58,385 bases of DNA from contig JAUIEZ010000012.1 of assembly GCA_030429665.1 (NCBI GenBank), positions 1 to 58,385 of the forward strand, read 5' to 3'. The position numbers and the translations under genes were made by a program. The DNA is from Gammaproteobacteria bacterium. GTDB lineage: Bacteria > Pseudomonadota > Gammaproteobacteria > Arenicellales > CAJQKF01. Numbering within the stretch: position 1 is the stretch's first letter; each line of letters opens with the position of its first letter. Below the pieces are notes generated by a model. It saw only the letters and a list, made by a program, of their open reading frames with translations. It was not told the DNA's origin and made no database searches. Shown one piece after another: positions 18,130-27,393 of the stretch.

Positions 18130-18884
18130 GCGACTTCGTGCTGGAGGCCGACGCGGTGACCAAGAGCTTCGGCGCGCTGTCGGTCGCTCGCGACATCAGC
18201 TTCAGGCTCGAGAAGGGCGCCCGGCACGGCTTGATCGGCCCCAACGGTGCGGGCAAGACCACGTTCATCAACTTGCTGACCGGCGTCCTCACGCCCGATC
18301 GCGGCGTGGTGCGCCTGGGCGGCGCCGACGTGACGCGCCTGACCCCCGAGCAGCGCTGTCGTCGCGGTCTCGCGCGCACGTTCCAGATCAACCAGTTGTT
18401 TCCCTCGCTGAGCGCGCTCGAGAACGTGCTGCTGGCGCTGACCGAGCGAGACGGTCGCGCCTGGCGTTTTCTCAGGCCGCTGGGGCAGCATGCCGATCTC
18501 ATTGACGAGGCCATGTCGCTGCTCGCGGGCCTGGGCCTGGAGAGCATCGCCGCCCGCTCGGTCCAGGAACTCGCGTACGGACAGCAGCGTCTCGTCGAGA
18601 TCGCCATCGCCCTGGCATCGCGGCCGCGCGTATTGCTCCTCGACGAGCCAGCGGCCGGCGTGCCCGGGGCGGAGAGCCGGTTGATACTCGACGCGATCGA
18701 GGCGCTCGACCCGGACATCGCGGTCCTGGTGATCGAGCACGACATGGATTTCATATTCCGTATCGCCCGGCGCATCAGCGTGCTGGTTGCCGGCGCCATC
18801 CTGGTGGAGGGCACGCCGGAGGAGATCGCGGCCGATCCCGCGGTGCGCGAGGTTTATCTCGGCGAGACGACCCATGCGCACTGA
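18126..18884 (+). CDS. livG: ABC transporter ATP-binding protein, LivG family
   Basis: A 252-residue ATPase starting at GTG 18126, which overlaps the livM stop (GTGA). The Walker A motif is GPNGAGKTT, the signature motif is LAYGQQRLVEIA, and Walker B plus D-loop is LLLDEPAAGVPGAE. The GQQR signature and the PAAGVPGAE D-loop are characteristic of LivG rather than LivF. It hydrolyses ATP on the cytoplasmic side of the importer together with LivF. Its last 11 bases overlap the livF start. Confidence 0.93.
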   Translation: MSDFVLEADAVTKSFGALSVARDISFRLEKGARHGLIGPNGAGKTTFINLLTGVLTPDRGVVRLGGADVTRLTPEQRCRRGLARTFQINQLFPSLSALENVLLALTERDGRAWRFLRPLGQHADLIDEAMSLLAGLGLESIAARSVQELAYGQQRLVEIAIALASRPRVLLLDEPAAGVPGAESRLILDAIEALDPDIAVLVIEHDMDFIFRIARRISVLVAGAILVEGTPEEIAADPAVREVYLGETTHAH

Positions 18885-19602
18885 CTCGCCCCCTGCCGAT
18901 CGCGTGCTGTCACTGGACGGCGTGTACGCGGGCTACGGGCGCACCGTCGTGCTGGAGGACGTTTCTCTCGAGCTTGCGTCAGGCCGCTCGGCGAGCGTCA
19001 TCGGCCGCAACGGCATGGGCAAGACGACGCTGCTGTCGACGATCATGGGTTTTACCCGGCTTCACGACGGACGCGTCGCCGTTTGCGGCACCGACGTGTC
19101 GAATGCCCGCACCTGGCGGCGCGTGCGCGCCGGGGTGGGACTGGTTCCCCAGGAGCGCGAGATATTTACCAGCCTCACCGTGCAGGAGAATCTCGCGGTG
19201 GCGCGGCGGACCGGCGAGTGGGACGTCGAGCGCATCTACGAACTGTTCCCGAGACTCTACGAACGGCGATCGAACCTCGGCAACCGGCTGTCCGGCGGCG
19301 AGCAGCAGATGCTTGCCATCGGTCGCGCGCTGGTGGGCAACCCGCGGGTGCTGTTGATGGACGAGCCGACCGAGGGCCTGGCGCCGGTGATCGTCGACGA
19401 ACTGCAGGTGACCTTCGCCAGGCTCCGCGACGAGGCCGGCATGACCATCCTGCTGGTCGAACAGAATTCGCGCGTGGCGCTCGCATTTGCCGAGCGCTGC
19501 ATCGTCATGAGCGGGGGACGCATTGCCTATGACGGCGACAGCGCCACGCTTCGCAAAGACCGTGACCGGCTCGATCGCCTGATCGGGGTCGACGCGGGAT
19601 AG
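18874..19602 (+). CDS. livF: ABC transporter ATP-binding protein, LivF family
   Basis: A 242-residue ATPase. The ATG at 18874 lies within the end of livG and fits the usual LivF N-terminus (LSLDGVYAGYGRTVVLEDVS). Walker A is GRNGMGKTT, the signature is LSGGEQQMLAIGRAL, and Walker B is VLLMDEPTEGLAP, the LivF-type D-loop. It is the last gene of the importer operon and converges on ubiX with 19 bases between the two stops. Confidence 0.93.
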   Translation: MRTDSPPADRVLSLDGVYAGYGRTVVLEDVSLELASGRSASVIGRNGMGKTTLLSTIMGFTRLHDGRVAVCGTDVSNARTWRRVRAGVGLVPQEREIFTSLTVQENLAVARRTGEWDVERIYELFPRLYERRSNLGNRLSGGEQQMLAIGRALVGNPRVLLMDEPTEGLAPVIVDELQVTFARLRDEAGMTILLVEQNSRVALAFAERCIVMSGGRIAYDGDSATLRKDRDRLDRLIGVDAG

Positions 19603-19621
19603 GCGCCGCGAGACGCGCAAA

Positions 19622-20221
19622 TCAGTTTCGTTCCGTCTCGCCCCTCGCCACGCGCGCGCCTTGCCAGCGCGCGAACAGTTCGCGCGCCGGTTCGATCCCG
19701 AGCTGGTCGAGCACGCGGGCGACCAGTTGATTGACCAGGTCGTCCATCGTTACCGGCCGGTGATAGAAACCCGGCATGGCCGGCACCATGCGCGCGCCCA
19801 TCTCGATGGCCTTCGCCATGTTGCGCACGTGTCCCAGGTGAAGCGGGGTCTCGCGCAGTACCAGCACCAACGGCCGCTGTTCCTTGAGCACCACGTCGGC
19901 CGCGCGAGTCAGTAAAGTGTCGCTCACGCAGTTGGCGATCGCCGACAGGGTGCGCACGGAGCAGGGCACGATGACCATGCCGGCCGTTCGGTAGGAACCC
20001 GAGGAGATGGTGGCCGCGATGTCGTTGACCGGGTGGGTGCAACCCGCCAGCGCCTTGACGTCGTCCACGCGCCAGTCGGTCTCCAGCGCGATGGTCTGGC
20101 GGGCCGCGTTGGACATCACCAGTTCGACGGTTACATCCTCGACCTCGCGCAGCACCTCGAGAAGGCGGATGCCGTAGATCGCGCCGCTGGCGCCGGACAT
20201 GCCGACGATCAGTTTCTTCAT
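19622..20221 (-). CDS. ubiX: flavin prenyltransferase UbiX/Pad1
   Basis: A 199-residue flavoprotein that prenylates FMN to make the cofactor of UbiD-type decarboxylases. It starts KKLIVGMSGASGAIYGIRLL, with the FMN-binding GASGA motif. SSGSYRTAGMVIVPCS and the C-terminal ARMVPAMPGFYHRP are the dimethylallyl-phosphate and flavin sites seen in UbiX. A UbiD-family gene lies 2 kb away (22263-23633), so the two probably work together. The usual fungal/bacterial pairing is known for the families; the specific substrate here is not. Confidence 0.95.
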   Translation of the reverse strand: MKKLIVGMSGASGAIYGIRLLEVLREVEDVTVELVMSNAARQTIALETDWRVDDVKALAGCTHPVNDIAATISSGSYRTAGMVIVPCSVRTLSAIANCVSDTLLTRAADVVLKEQRPLVLVLRETPLHLGHVRNMAKAIEMGARMVPAMPGFYHRPVTMDDLVNQLVARVLDQLGIEPARELFARWQGARVARGETERN

Positions 20222-20304
20222 GCTTTTATCACTCCGTCGACCGTTGGGTTCGGCGACCGGGCGGTAAGGATATCAGGACTGCCCGGCCGATGTCGGTGCC
20301 GACA

Positions 20305-20736
20305 TCAAAGGATCGATTCGCGATACCCGAGGCCGTTAGAGTTATCGATGAAGAGCATGCGCTCGGGCACCAGCTCGAAGTAGCCGATGCGCGCCAGCGC
20401 GTCACGGATCTCGGGGTCGGCGTTGTCGAGCATGTCGGCGAAGCGGCGGAAATAGATCGCGCGCGCCGCGTCGGCGGCATCGCCCACCAGGACCCGCGCC
20501 CGTCCGGCGATCTGAACGCCGCGAATGCTCGTCCAGTCCGGCGCGTCGCCATTGACGGTGGCGGCGCAGCGCGCGTCGCGCGCCAGGTCGAGGGCATGCC
20601 GGGACCGCGAGGAGGACACGAACAGGAAACGCCTCTCGTCGCGGGCGAAGTAGACGGCCGCCGCCCAGGGTCCGGCGGATCCGGTTGTCGCGATCGTCAT
20701 CACGTGCTGCTTGTCGAGCCAGTCCCACGGATTCAT
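20305..20736 (-). CDS. pyridoxamine 5'-phosphate oxidase-like FMN-binding protein
   Basis: A 143-residue split-barrel flavin protein. The start at 20736 (MNPWDWLDKQHVMTIAT) has a GAGG sequence just upstream and gives the usual length. The order GPWAAAVYFARDERRFLFVSS, ATVNGD and RGVQIAGRARVL matches the FMN-binding pyridoxamine-phosphate-oxidase-like (general stress/YhbP-like) group. It is not the vitamin B6 enzyme PdxH itself, which is longer and has extra C-terminal motifs. Function unknown; likely a small flavin or haem-binding oxidoreductase in the cytoplasm. It sits between ubiX and the divergent trpB2. Confidence 0.75.
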   Translation of the reverse strand: MNPWDWLDKQHVMTIATTGSAGPWAAAVYFARDERRFLFVSSSRSRHALDLARDARCAATVNGDAPDWTSIRGVQIAGRARVLVGDAADAARAIYFRRFADMLDNADPEIRDALARIGYFELVPERMLFIDNSNGLGYRESIL

Positions 20737-20870
20737 GACGAGGCCTCGGCGCTGGTCGGTGGAATGGGATTTCCCCCGCGATGTTGGCATATCGCGGCCG
20801 GATCGGGGAGAATCCCGCATCCTGACAGATTTTCGCGCCAACGGGCAACATTCAACGGAGCTTTCGATCC

Positions 20871-22235
20871 ATGAGCGACAGCATCAAGTATCTACTGGAC
20901 GAATCGGCCATTCCGAAACAGTGGTACAACATCCAGGCCGACCTGCCGACACCGCTTTCCCCGGTGTTGCACCCCGGCACCGGCCAGCCCATCGGTCCCG
21001 ACGACCTCGCGCCGCTTTTTCCCATGGAACTCATAGCGCAGGAAGTGTCCCAGGAGCGCTACATCGACATTCCCGAGCCGGTTCGCGAGGTGTATCGCCA
21101 GTGGCGCTGCACGCCGCTGTATCGCGCGCGCCGCCTGGAGAAGGCGCTGGATACGCCGGCGCGCATCTACTACAAGTACGAGGGCGTCAGTCCCAGCGGC
21201 AGCCACAAGCCGAATACCGCGGTGCCCCAGGCGTTCTACAACAAGCAGGCCGGCGTGAAACGACTGACCACCGAGACCGGAGCCGGTCAGTGGGGATCTT
21301 CGCTTGCCTATGCCGGCCACGTGTTCGGCATCGAGGTGAAGGTGTTCATGGTCAAGGTGAGCTTTCAGCAAAAGCCCTACCGTAAAGCCATGATGCAGAC
21401 CTACGGCGCCACCTGCGTCGCCAGTCCGAGCGAGGAGACGCAGGCCGGTCGGGCGATCCTCGAGAAAAACCCGGACAGCACGGGGAGCCTCGGAATCGCC
21501 ATCAGCGAGGCGGTGGAGCAGGCGGTCATGGCCGACGACACCAAGTACGCCCTGGGCAGCGTGCTCAACCACGTGCTCATGCACCAGACCGTGCTCGGAG
21601 AGGAATCCATCCTGCAGATGGAGATGGCGGACGACTACCCGGACGTCATCGTCGGCTGCACCGGCGGCGGCAGCAACTTCGCCGGCATCGCCTTTCCCTA
21701 TCTCGGCCGCAACCTGCGCGACGGTCAAAGCACGCGTATCGTGGCGGTGGAGCCCGCCGCCTGCCCGTCGCTGACCCGCGGCAGGTTCGCCTACGATTTC
21801 GGCGACACCGCGAAGATGACGCCGCTGGTCAAGATGCACACGCTCGGATCGCAGTTCGTGCCGTCGGGTTTCCACGCCGGTGGACTGCGCTACCATGGCA
21901 TGGGACCGCTGGTCAGCCATGTCGTGGACCTGGGATACGTCGAGCCGCGCGCCTACAACCAGGTGACCTGCTTCGAGGCGGGCATCGAGTTCGCGCGGGC
22001 CGAGGGCATCATTCCCGCCCCCGAGGCGACCCACGCCGTGAAGGGCGCCATCGACGAAGCCATGCGCTGCAAGGCCGAGGGAAAGTCGGAGGCCATCCTG
22101 TTCAACCTGTGCGGCCACGGCCACTTCGACATGCAGGCCTACATCGATTTCTTCGACGGCAAGATCGCCGATCAAACCTACGACGAGTCCGAGCTGGCCA
22201 TGGCGCTGGCGGGACTGCCGTCGGTCGCCGCCTGA
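20871..22235 (+). CDS. stand-alone TrpB2-type tryptophan synthase beta-like PLP enzyme
   Basis: A 454-residue PLP enzyme of the TrpB2 group, longer at both ends than the TrpB partnered with TrpA (about 400). The PLP lysine is K113 in SPSGSHKPNTA, and the phosphate-binding loop is GCTGGGSNFAG. ETGAGQWGSSLA is the catalytic glutamate segment of the family. GGAG sits upstream of the start. No trpA is nearby, so it probably acts alone, making tryptophan from indole and serine or a related beta-replacement reaction. It lies between ubiX and ubiD genes and converges on ubiD with 27 bases between. Confidence 0.88.
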   Translation: MSDSIKYLLDESAIPKQWYNIQADLPTPLSPVLHPGTGQPIGPDDLAPLFPMELIAQEVSQERYIDIPEPVREVYRQWRCTPLYRARRLEKALDTPARIYYKYEGVSPSGSHKPNTAVPQAFYNKQAGVKRLTTETGAGQWGSSLAYAGHVFGIEVKVFMVKVSFQQKPYRKAMMQTYGATCVASPSEETQAGRAILEKNPDSTGSLGIAISEAVEQAVMADDTKYALGSVLNHVLMHQTVLGEESILQMEMADDYPDVIVGCTGGGSNFAGIAFPYLGRNLRDGQSTRIVAVEPAACPSLTRGRFAYDFGDTAKMTPLVKMHTLGSQFVPSGFHAGGLRYHGMGPLVSHVVDLGYVEPRAYNQVTCFEAGIEFARAEGIIPAPEATHAVKGAIDEAMRCKAEGKSEAILFNLCGHGHFDMQAYIDFFDGKIADQTYDESELAMALAGLPSVAA

Positions 22236-22262
22236 GCCGGTCGAACGCGCGGGGTCGGGCCT

Positions 22263-23633
22263 TCAGCCGGTCCCGCGGGTGATGCGGTAGTCGGCCGGGT
22301 CGACGTCCTTGTACTTGGCGCGGTCGTACTCGTAGGTGTGCGGATACGGCCGGCAGCAGTCGAAGCCTATCTTCGAGCCCAGGTAATCGGGGAAGCCCGG
22401 GTTGAGCCCGTGGCCGAACACGTTGTCCACCACCATGACCCCGTTGGCCGGGTTCAGCCGCGTGGCCATTGCCCATTCCACGTCCATGGGGTTCCTGATG
22501 TCCACGTCGTCGTCCACCACGGTGACGATCTTCAGGGGCGGGAACGCGGCGAATGTCGCCATGATGGCCTGCTTTGCCCAGCCGGCGCGTTTCTGCGCCA
22601 GCTGCACGACACAGTGGTAGAAGCCGCAGCCGCCATGGCTGAAGTAGACGTCCTGCACGCCGGGAACCTGGCGCTGTAGTGTCGCCAGTACGTTGGCTTC
22701 GCCCAGCAGCCCGACCGAGTTCCATACCTCCACGCCCGACAGGATGGTCTGGAACACCGCACCGGGACGCACGTGGACGGCATGGACGTGGACCACCGGC
22801 CGCGGCGCCACCTTGGCATAGTAGCCCGTCACCTCGGCAAACGGTCCCTCGTCGCCGACCTCGCCCGGTATCATTTCGCACTCCAGCACGACCATGGCGT
22901 TGGCGACCATCTCGGTCGGCGTCTTCGTGCCGCGTACCAGTTCCAGCGGCGCGCCGTGAAACTCGCTGGCGATGCCGAGCTCGTCGGTATCCGGCGGTGC
23001 CGCCTCGGAAGGCGTCGCGGCGGCGAAATGCAGTCCCGGCCCAACGCCGCAGTTGATGGTGAAGTAGAGCGACTCGCCGCGTTTCGACGCCTTTTCCAGA
23101 TACAGTTCGAGGTGACGGCCGGCATCGATGTTCACGTGCATGGTTTGCTTGTCGACCACCAGGAAGCGCTGGATCGAGGCGTTGCGCACGCCGGTTTCCG
23201 GGTCCGAGGCAATGACCACGCCGGCGTCGAAGTAGGGGCCGCCGTCCCCAAGCGCGTGGATGGGGATCGGCAGCGCGTGAAGGTCGACGTCGGCCGCGTC
23301 GCCGTCGAGAATCGGGCCATGGTCGATCACCACCGGCTCGACCGGCTTTTGCTGCCACGCCTTGATGCAGCCGGAGACGTATTGCGGCAACTGTTTCTCG
23401 GGTTGCTGCAGCAAGTCCGCCAGCAACTCCCGCGACCAGTAGAGACCGGTGAACACCGGCATGTCGTGGCCCTTGGGTTTCTCGAACAGGAGGGCCGAGG
23501 ATTGCCCTTCGAACTTCGCCGCGACACCGGCCAGGTCGTGCTCGAGATCGATTTGCGAGTGAACCTTCGTGATCCGGCCCCGCTCGTCGAGGTACTCGAT
23601 AATCGTCTTCAGGTCGCTGATGTGAGTCGCCAC
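22263..23633 (-). CDS. UbiD-family prenyl-FMN-dependent (de)carboxylase
   Basis: A 456-residue decarboxylase. GTG 23633 is chosen as start because GAGGAGG lies 8 bases upstream; the open frame continues further but without family similarity. The sequence carries UbiD hallmarks, including DEGPFAEVTGYY, which supplies catalytic and metal/prFMN-binding acidic residues, and RNASIQRFLVVD and PPLKIVTVVDDDVD. It needs prenylated FMN from UbiX (19622-20221). Length is slightly below E. coli UbiD (497), and members act on aromatic or alpha-beta unsaturated acids. Ubiquinone biosynthesis is possible, but the catabolic setting (TrpB2, Liv importer) argues for another acid. The 158 bases before msrA hold only a small GC hairpin. 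Confidence 0.88.
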   Translation of the reverse strand: MATHISDLKTIIEYLDERGRITKVHSQIDLEHDLAGVAAKFEGQSSALLFEKPKGHDMPVFTGLYWSRELLADLLQQPEKQLPQYVSGCIKAWQQKPVEPVVIDHGPILDGDAADVDLHALPIPIHALGDGGPYFDAGVVIASDPETGVRNASIQRFLVVDKQTMHVNIDAGRHLELYLEKASKRGESLYFTINCGVGPGLHFAAATPSEAAPPDTDELGIASEFHGAPLELVRGTKTPTEMVANAMVVLECEMIPGEVGDEGPFAEVTGYYAKVAPRPVVHVHAVHVRPGAVFQTILSGVEVWNSVGLLGEANVLATLQRQVPGVQDVYFSHGGCGFYHCVVQLAQKRAGWAKQAIMATFAAFPPLKIVTVVDDDVDIRNPMDVEWAMATRLNPANGVMVVDNVFGHGLNPGFPDYLGSKIGFDCCRPYPHTYEYDRAKYKDVDPADYRITRGTG

Positions 23634-23791
23634 GGGCCGTCCTCCTCGTCGAGCCCGGACTCTCGGCCGGGCGCTTGTTCTCGTTGATCGCGCCGGCCGC
23701 GCGCGGCGCCGGCATGCCGCAGGCGATTGTATGTCGTAAGGCGTGGGCGATGAAGCCGCCGCGGGGCCGCGACGAACGACTCGACGCTGGC

Positions 23792-24382
23792 TCAGGGCGC
23801 CGTCTTTTCGCCCCAGATCTCGGCCAGGCGCCGGTCCCGGCCGCAGCCCCAGCGGTAGTACTTGTAGCGCAGCGGGCTCTTCTTGTAGAAGTCCTGGTGG
23901 TAGGACTCCTCTCCCTTGATGGGGTGGAAGGTCTCGAGCGCCAGGATCGGCGTCACCACCTTCTGTTCGGGGAACAGCGCGACGACTTCCTGCCGCGACG
24001 CTTCGGCGAGCGCCCGTTGTCGTTCGTCGGCGACGAAGATCGCGGCGAGGTAACTGTGGCCCTTGTCGCAAAACTGGCCCTGGTCGTCGAACGGGTCGTG
24101 GTTTACCCAGAAATGGTCGAGGATGCCCTCGTAGTCGACCACGTCCGGATCGTAAGTGATCTCCACTGCCTCGTAGTGACCGGCATGGTCGCCGTTGTAG
24201 GTTGGGTCCGGGTGGCTGCCGCCGGTGAAGCCGGAGATCACGTCGGTTACGCCTTCGAGCTTCTCGAAGTCCGCTTCCATGCACCAGAAGCAACCGCCGG
24301 CCAGTACTGCCTTGTCCGCCTGTATCGTGGGCGCGAAGGCGCCGGCGGCGAGAAAGAGAGCGGTCGTCAGTCGTCGCAACAT
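23792..24382 (-). CDS. msrA: peptide methionine sulfoxide reductase MsrA, exported
   Basis: A 196-residue protein that reduces methionine-S-sulfoxide in proteins. The catalytic cysteine C31 lies in GGCFWCMEADFE, followed by SGFTGGSHPDPTYN and YHQDFYKK, the conserved MsrA segments. The ATG at 24382 is preferred over GTG 24406 because a GGGGGGA site lies just upstream. The first 22 residues look like a signal peptide (LTTALFLAAGAFAPTIQA), so the enzyme probably repairs periplasmic proteins. It is the only gene between the GntR regulator and ubiD on this strand. Confidence 0.93.
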   Translation of the reverse strand: MLRRLTTALFLAAGAFAPTIQADKAVLAGGCFWCMEADFEKLEGVTDVISGFTGGSHPDPTYNGDHAGHYEAVEITYDPDVVDYEGILDHFWVNHDPFDDQGQFCDKGHSYLAAIFVADERQRALAEASRQEVVALFPEQKVVTPILALETFHPIKGEESYHQDFYKKSPLRYKYYRWGCGRDRRLAEIWGEKTAP

Positions 24383-24451
24383 GTTTGGATCCCCCCGGGA
24401 GTTCACGATTTGACCGCGCGGCGGCGCGCGAGTTCACGGGGGGCCGCGAGG

Positions 24452-25150
24452 TCAGATTTCGGTCATGCCGTGAGTGGCGAGAAGGTCGATGAGCATACGG
24501 CCGCTTTTCTCCCGGTGCGTTCGATGCACGCGGCGTGCTTCGTCCGCATCGCCCCGGGCGATCGCCTCGACCACGGCGCGGTGATCCTGGTTGGAATCGG
24601 TGGGCCTGGGACGCATGCGCAGCGTGATCATGCGGACGCGATGGGACTGGTCGATGAACGTGCCGACCAGGGCAATCAACCGCCGGTTGTCGCTGTATTC
24701 CACCAACAGGCGATGAAAACGCTCGTCGGCTTCCGCCCACGATTCGAGGTCGTCGTCCTTGAGCGCCGCATCCATGTCGGCCACGGCCCGACGCATGGCG
24801 TCGATCTCCGCCTTGGACAACGACCGCCGCGCCGCCAGCGCCGCCGCCTGGGATTCCAGCGATGTGAGCACTTCGTAGATCTCGCGCATGTCGTCGCGGG
24901 AAATCGGCTTGATGCGCATGCCGTGTCGAGGGCGGATCTCCACCAGGCCCTCGTTGGCGAGGCGGATCAGCGCCTCGCGCGTCGGCGTACGGCTCATGTC
25001 GAGCCGCTCGGCGATCTCCTGTTCCATGTACTGGCGGCCCACCGACAACCGATTTTCCAGGATCTGTGCCTTGAGATCCCGATAGGCCCGTTCCGACAGC
25101 GATTCGCGGGCGCTCTTTCGCGTGGACGGGGATTCTTGCGCGGATTCCAT
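24452..25150 (-). CDS. GntR-family transcriptional regulator, FCD (FadR-type) subfamily
   Basis: A 232-residue repressor-type regulator. The N-terminal winged helix has SERAYRDLKAQIL, MEQEIAERLDMSRTPTREALIRL and the wing EGLVEIRPRHGMRI. The C-terminal FCD helical domain binds organic acids and has metal-site features such as DERFHRLLVEYS and HRAVVEAI. The start at 25150 gives a normal length; an in-frame ATG at 25204 would overlap the upstream gene. It is the last gene of the minus-strand dehydrogenase/SMP-30 operon and probably controls that operon and the divergent tctCBA genes through the inverted repeat at 28474-28506. Confidence 0.9.
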   Translation of the reverse strand: MESAQESPSTRKSARESLSERAYRDLKAQILENRLSVGRQYMEQEIAERLDMSRTPTREALIRLANEGLVEIRPRHGMRIKPISRDDMREIYEVLTSLESQAAALAARRSLSKAEIDAMRRAVADMDAALKDDDLESWAEADERFHRLLVEYSDNRRLIALVGTFIDQSHRVRMITLRMRPRPTDSNQDHRAVVEAIARGDADEARRVHRTHREKSGRMLIDLLATHGMTEI

Positions 25151-25163
25151 TGCGATGGCGCGG

Positions 25164-26240
25164 TCAGTCGGCTTTTTCGGCGGCGGGCGTCGTGGAGATT
25201 GCATCCAGTTCGATCTTAGCGCCTTGCCGGGCCGAACGGTAGATCGCGTCCTCGACGTACAGGTTGACCAGGTATTCGGCCGCGGTGTTCACCGACGGCG
25301 CGCCCGATAGCAGGTGTTCGACGACGTGCCGGTTGGTGAGGTACACGCAATCGCCGGCGTAGTCCACGTCGTTCCAATCGTAGTCGACGGTCGCGGCCCG
25401 GTTCTCGCCGAAGGGGCGGCGGCGGATGGTGCCGTAACCGTCGAGCGTCAGCGTGCCCGCCGATCCCTCGATACACAGTTCGCCCATGGTAAGGCGCCGG
25501 TTGTCCGCGGCGTGATCGGCAAGCCGGTTGCCGTCGAACATGCCGCGCCGTCCGCCCGCGAAATTGAACAGGACGATGCCCGCGTCCTCGCCGGCGATGA
25601 CGGGATTGAGCCGATCGAGCTGGGCCCACACCGATTCGACGTCGCCGAACAGGTAGCGAAACACGTCGACGAGGTGGATCGCGGTTTCGTGGACGAGAAA
25701 GCGCGGCATTTGCTGGAAGTAGGGCTGGCGCGACAGGTAGGCGTCCGGTCCCTGGCCGTCGCCGGGCCGCAAGCGGAACGTCGCCTGGTAGACATCGCCG
25801 ACGGCGCCGTCGTCGAGCAGCGACTTGAGCCTGGGGTACCAGGGCTGGAAGCGAAAATTCTCGTGGACGAACACCGTGCCGTTGCGCGACTCGATGTCGG
25901 CGACCAGCCGCCGCGCCTCGTCCAGCGTCGGCGTGAAGGGTTTTTGGCAGATCACCGCGATGCCGCGTTCGACGGCGGCGCGCACGAAGCCCGCGTGGGT
26001 GGGGGGCGGGGTGACGATGTCGACGAGGTCCGGTCGCACGTCGTCCAGCATGACTTCGAAGTCGGTGTGGACGCGATCGATGCCGATGCGTTGGGACACC
26101 GCCCTTGCCTTGTGCTCCGCGCGGTCGCAGATGGCGGCGAACTCGACCAGTCCCTCGGCGGCCATGCGTTGCCAGGCGTTGTGGTGAAACTGGCTGAAAT
26201 ACCCCGCGCCGACCGCCGCGACCTTGAGCGTTTTGCTCAT
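25164..26240 (-). CDS. Gfo/Idh/MocA-family oxidoreductase
   Basis: A 358-residue NAD(P)-dependent dehydrogenase. The Rossmann motif is VAAVGAGYFSQFHH near the N-terminus, and ICQKPFTPTLDEA contains the family's E/Q-K-P motif with the catalytic lysine. VHENFRFQPWYP and HETAIHLVDVFRYLFG (active-site histidines) follow. The ATG overlaps the stop of the upstream dehydrogenase gene (ATGA). Members oxidise hydroxyl groups of sugars, inositols or sugar acids. In this operon it probably processes the same organic or sugar acid that the Tct system imports, but the substrate is not visible. Confidence 0.9.
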   Translation of the reverse strand: MSKTLKVAAVGAGYFSQFHHNAWQRMAAEGLVEFAAICDRAEHKARAVSQRIGIDRVHTDFEVMLDDVRPDLVDIVTPPPTHAGFVRAAVERGIAVICQKPFTPTLDEARRLVADIESRNGTVFVHENFRFQPWYPRLKSLLDDGAVGDVYQATFRLRPGDGQGPDAYLSRQPYFQQMPRFLVHETAIHLVDVFRYLFGDVESVWAQLDRLNPVIAGEDAGIVLFNFAGGRRGMFDGNRLADHAADNRRLTMGELCIEGSAGTLTLDGYGTIRRRPFGENRAATVDYDWNDVDYAGDCVYLTNRHVVEHLLSGAPSVNTAAEYLVNLYVEDAIYRSARQGAKIELDAISTTPAAEKAD

Positions 26241-27379
26241 GTCGCCGGGATCCTGGCGGGCGCGTCGCCCGCCGATTGCGACGCGATCTCGTCCATGGCG
26301 TCGCTTACCGCCCGCGCGATGGCCGCCGTGCCGGCGTCGCCGCCCAGTTCGACCGGCACCAGGTCGCCGCGCGCGAAGGCGGTGTCCACCGCGTCCTGTA
26401 ACCAGCCGGCGGCCGTGGTGCAGGCGGAAACTTCGCGCGTGCGGCCGAGCCAATCGAGCATCATGGCGGCAGAAAGAATCGTCGCGGTGGGATTGGCCGC
26501 ACCCTTGCCGACGATGTCCGGCGCGCTGCCGTGACAGGGTTGAAACACCGCGTGCCCGGACCCGATGTCGGCCGACGGCGCCATACCCATGCCGCCCATC
26601 AGCGCGGCGCCGAGGTCCGAGAGGATGTCTCCGAACATGTTCTCGGTGACCAGGACGTCGTATTGCCACGGCTGGCGCACGAGGTTGAGGGCCATGGCGT
26701 CGACGTAGCAATGATCGGCATGCACGTCCGGATAGCGGAGCGCGCGCTCGTCGAAGACGCGGCGAAAAAAGGCGAACGACGTAAACACGTTTGCCTTGTC
26801 CACGCAGGTCACGCGCCCGGGCCGGCCGGCCTGCCGGCGCCGGCAGGCCAGTTCGAACGCGGTGTCGAATAGCCGCTCCGAGGTTTCACGCGTGATCTCC
26901 AGCGTATCCCGCGCCACGCGGTCGTCGTGCACCGTCCCCTTGCCGTGCGAGGCGAACAGGCCCTCGGTGGATTCGCGGATCAACACGAGGTCGATGTCGG
27001 CGGCGCGCGGATCGCGCAGCGGCAGGGCCAGTCCCGGCACCAGCCGTACCGGACGCAACCCGGCGTACAGGCCCAGATCGAAGCGCAGATCGAGCTGGGG
27101 CGAGATCTCTGTACCGTCGGGGTAGCGAACGTCCGGCAGGCCCATGGCGCCCAGCAGGATGGCGTCCGCGGAGACGGCGGCGGCGCGCGAGTCGTCGGGG
27201 AAGGCGGTTCCGGTGTCCCGGTAGCAGGCCGCCCCGGCAGGCAGCGTCTCGAAATCGAAGGCAATTCCGCCGACGCGCTTCGCCGCGGCCTCGATAAGGG
27301 AAATCGCCGGCATGATGACCTCGGGGCCGATACCGTCTCCGGGCAGGACGGCGATCTTGAATCGGTGTGTGGACGACAT
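26237..27379 (-). CDS. isocitrate/isopropylmalate/tartrate dehydrogenase family protein
   Basis: A 380-residue beta-decarboxylating dehydrogenase. It starts KIAVLPGDGIGPEVIMPA and carries LIRESTEGLFASHGKGTVHD and the family signature NMFGDILSDLGAALMGGMGM with metal-binding aspartates. It oxidises a 2-hydroxy-diacid such as malate, tartrate or isopropylmalate using NAD and Mn/Mg, often with decarboxylation. The absence of leuC or leuD and the presence of SMP-30, Gfo and Tct genes point to catabolism rather than leucine synthesis. The start ATG at 27379 lies 14 bases after the SMP-30 stop. Confidence 0.88.
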   Translation of the reverse strand: MSSTHRFKIAVLPGDGIGPEVIMPAISLIEAAAKRVGGIAFDFETLPAGAACYRDTGTAFPDDSRAAAVSADAILLGAMGLPDVRYPDGTEISPQLDLRFDLGLYAGLRPVRLVPGLALPLRDPRAADIDLVLIRESTEGLFASHGKGTVHDDRVARDTLEITRETSERLFDTAFELACRRRQAGRPGRVTCVDKANVFTSFAFFRRVFDERALRYPDVHADHCYVDAMALNLVRQPWQYDVLVTENMFGDILSDLGAALMGGMGMAPSADIGSGHAVFQPCHGSAPDIVGKGAANPTATILSAAMMLDWLGRTREVSACTTAAGWLQDAVDTAFARGDLVPVELGGDAGTAAIARAVSDAMDEIASQSAGDAPARIPAT

Positions 27380-27393
27380 GGTTGTTCTCGTGT

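Noticed and set aside
23634..24740. Upstream extension of the UbiD frame through msrA
   Set aside because: It is out of frame with the MsrA gene, and the strong GAGGAGG site before GTG 23633 marks the true start.
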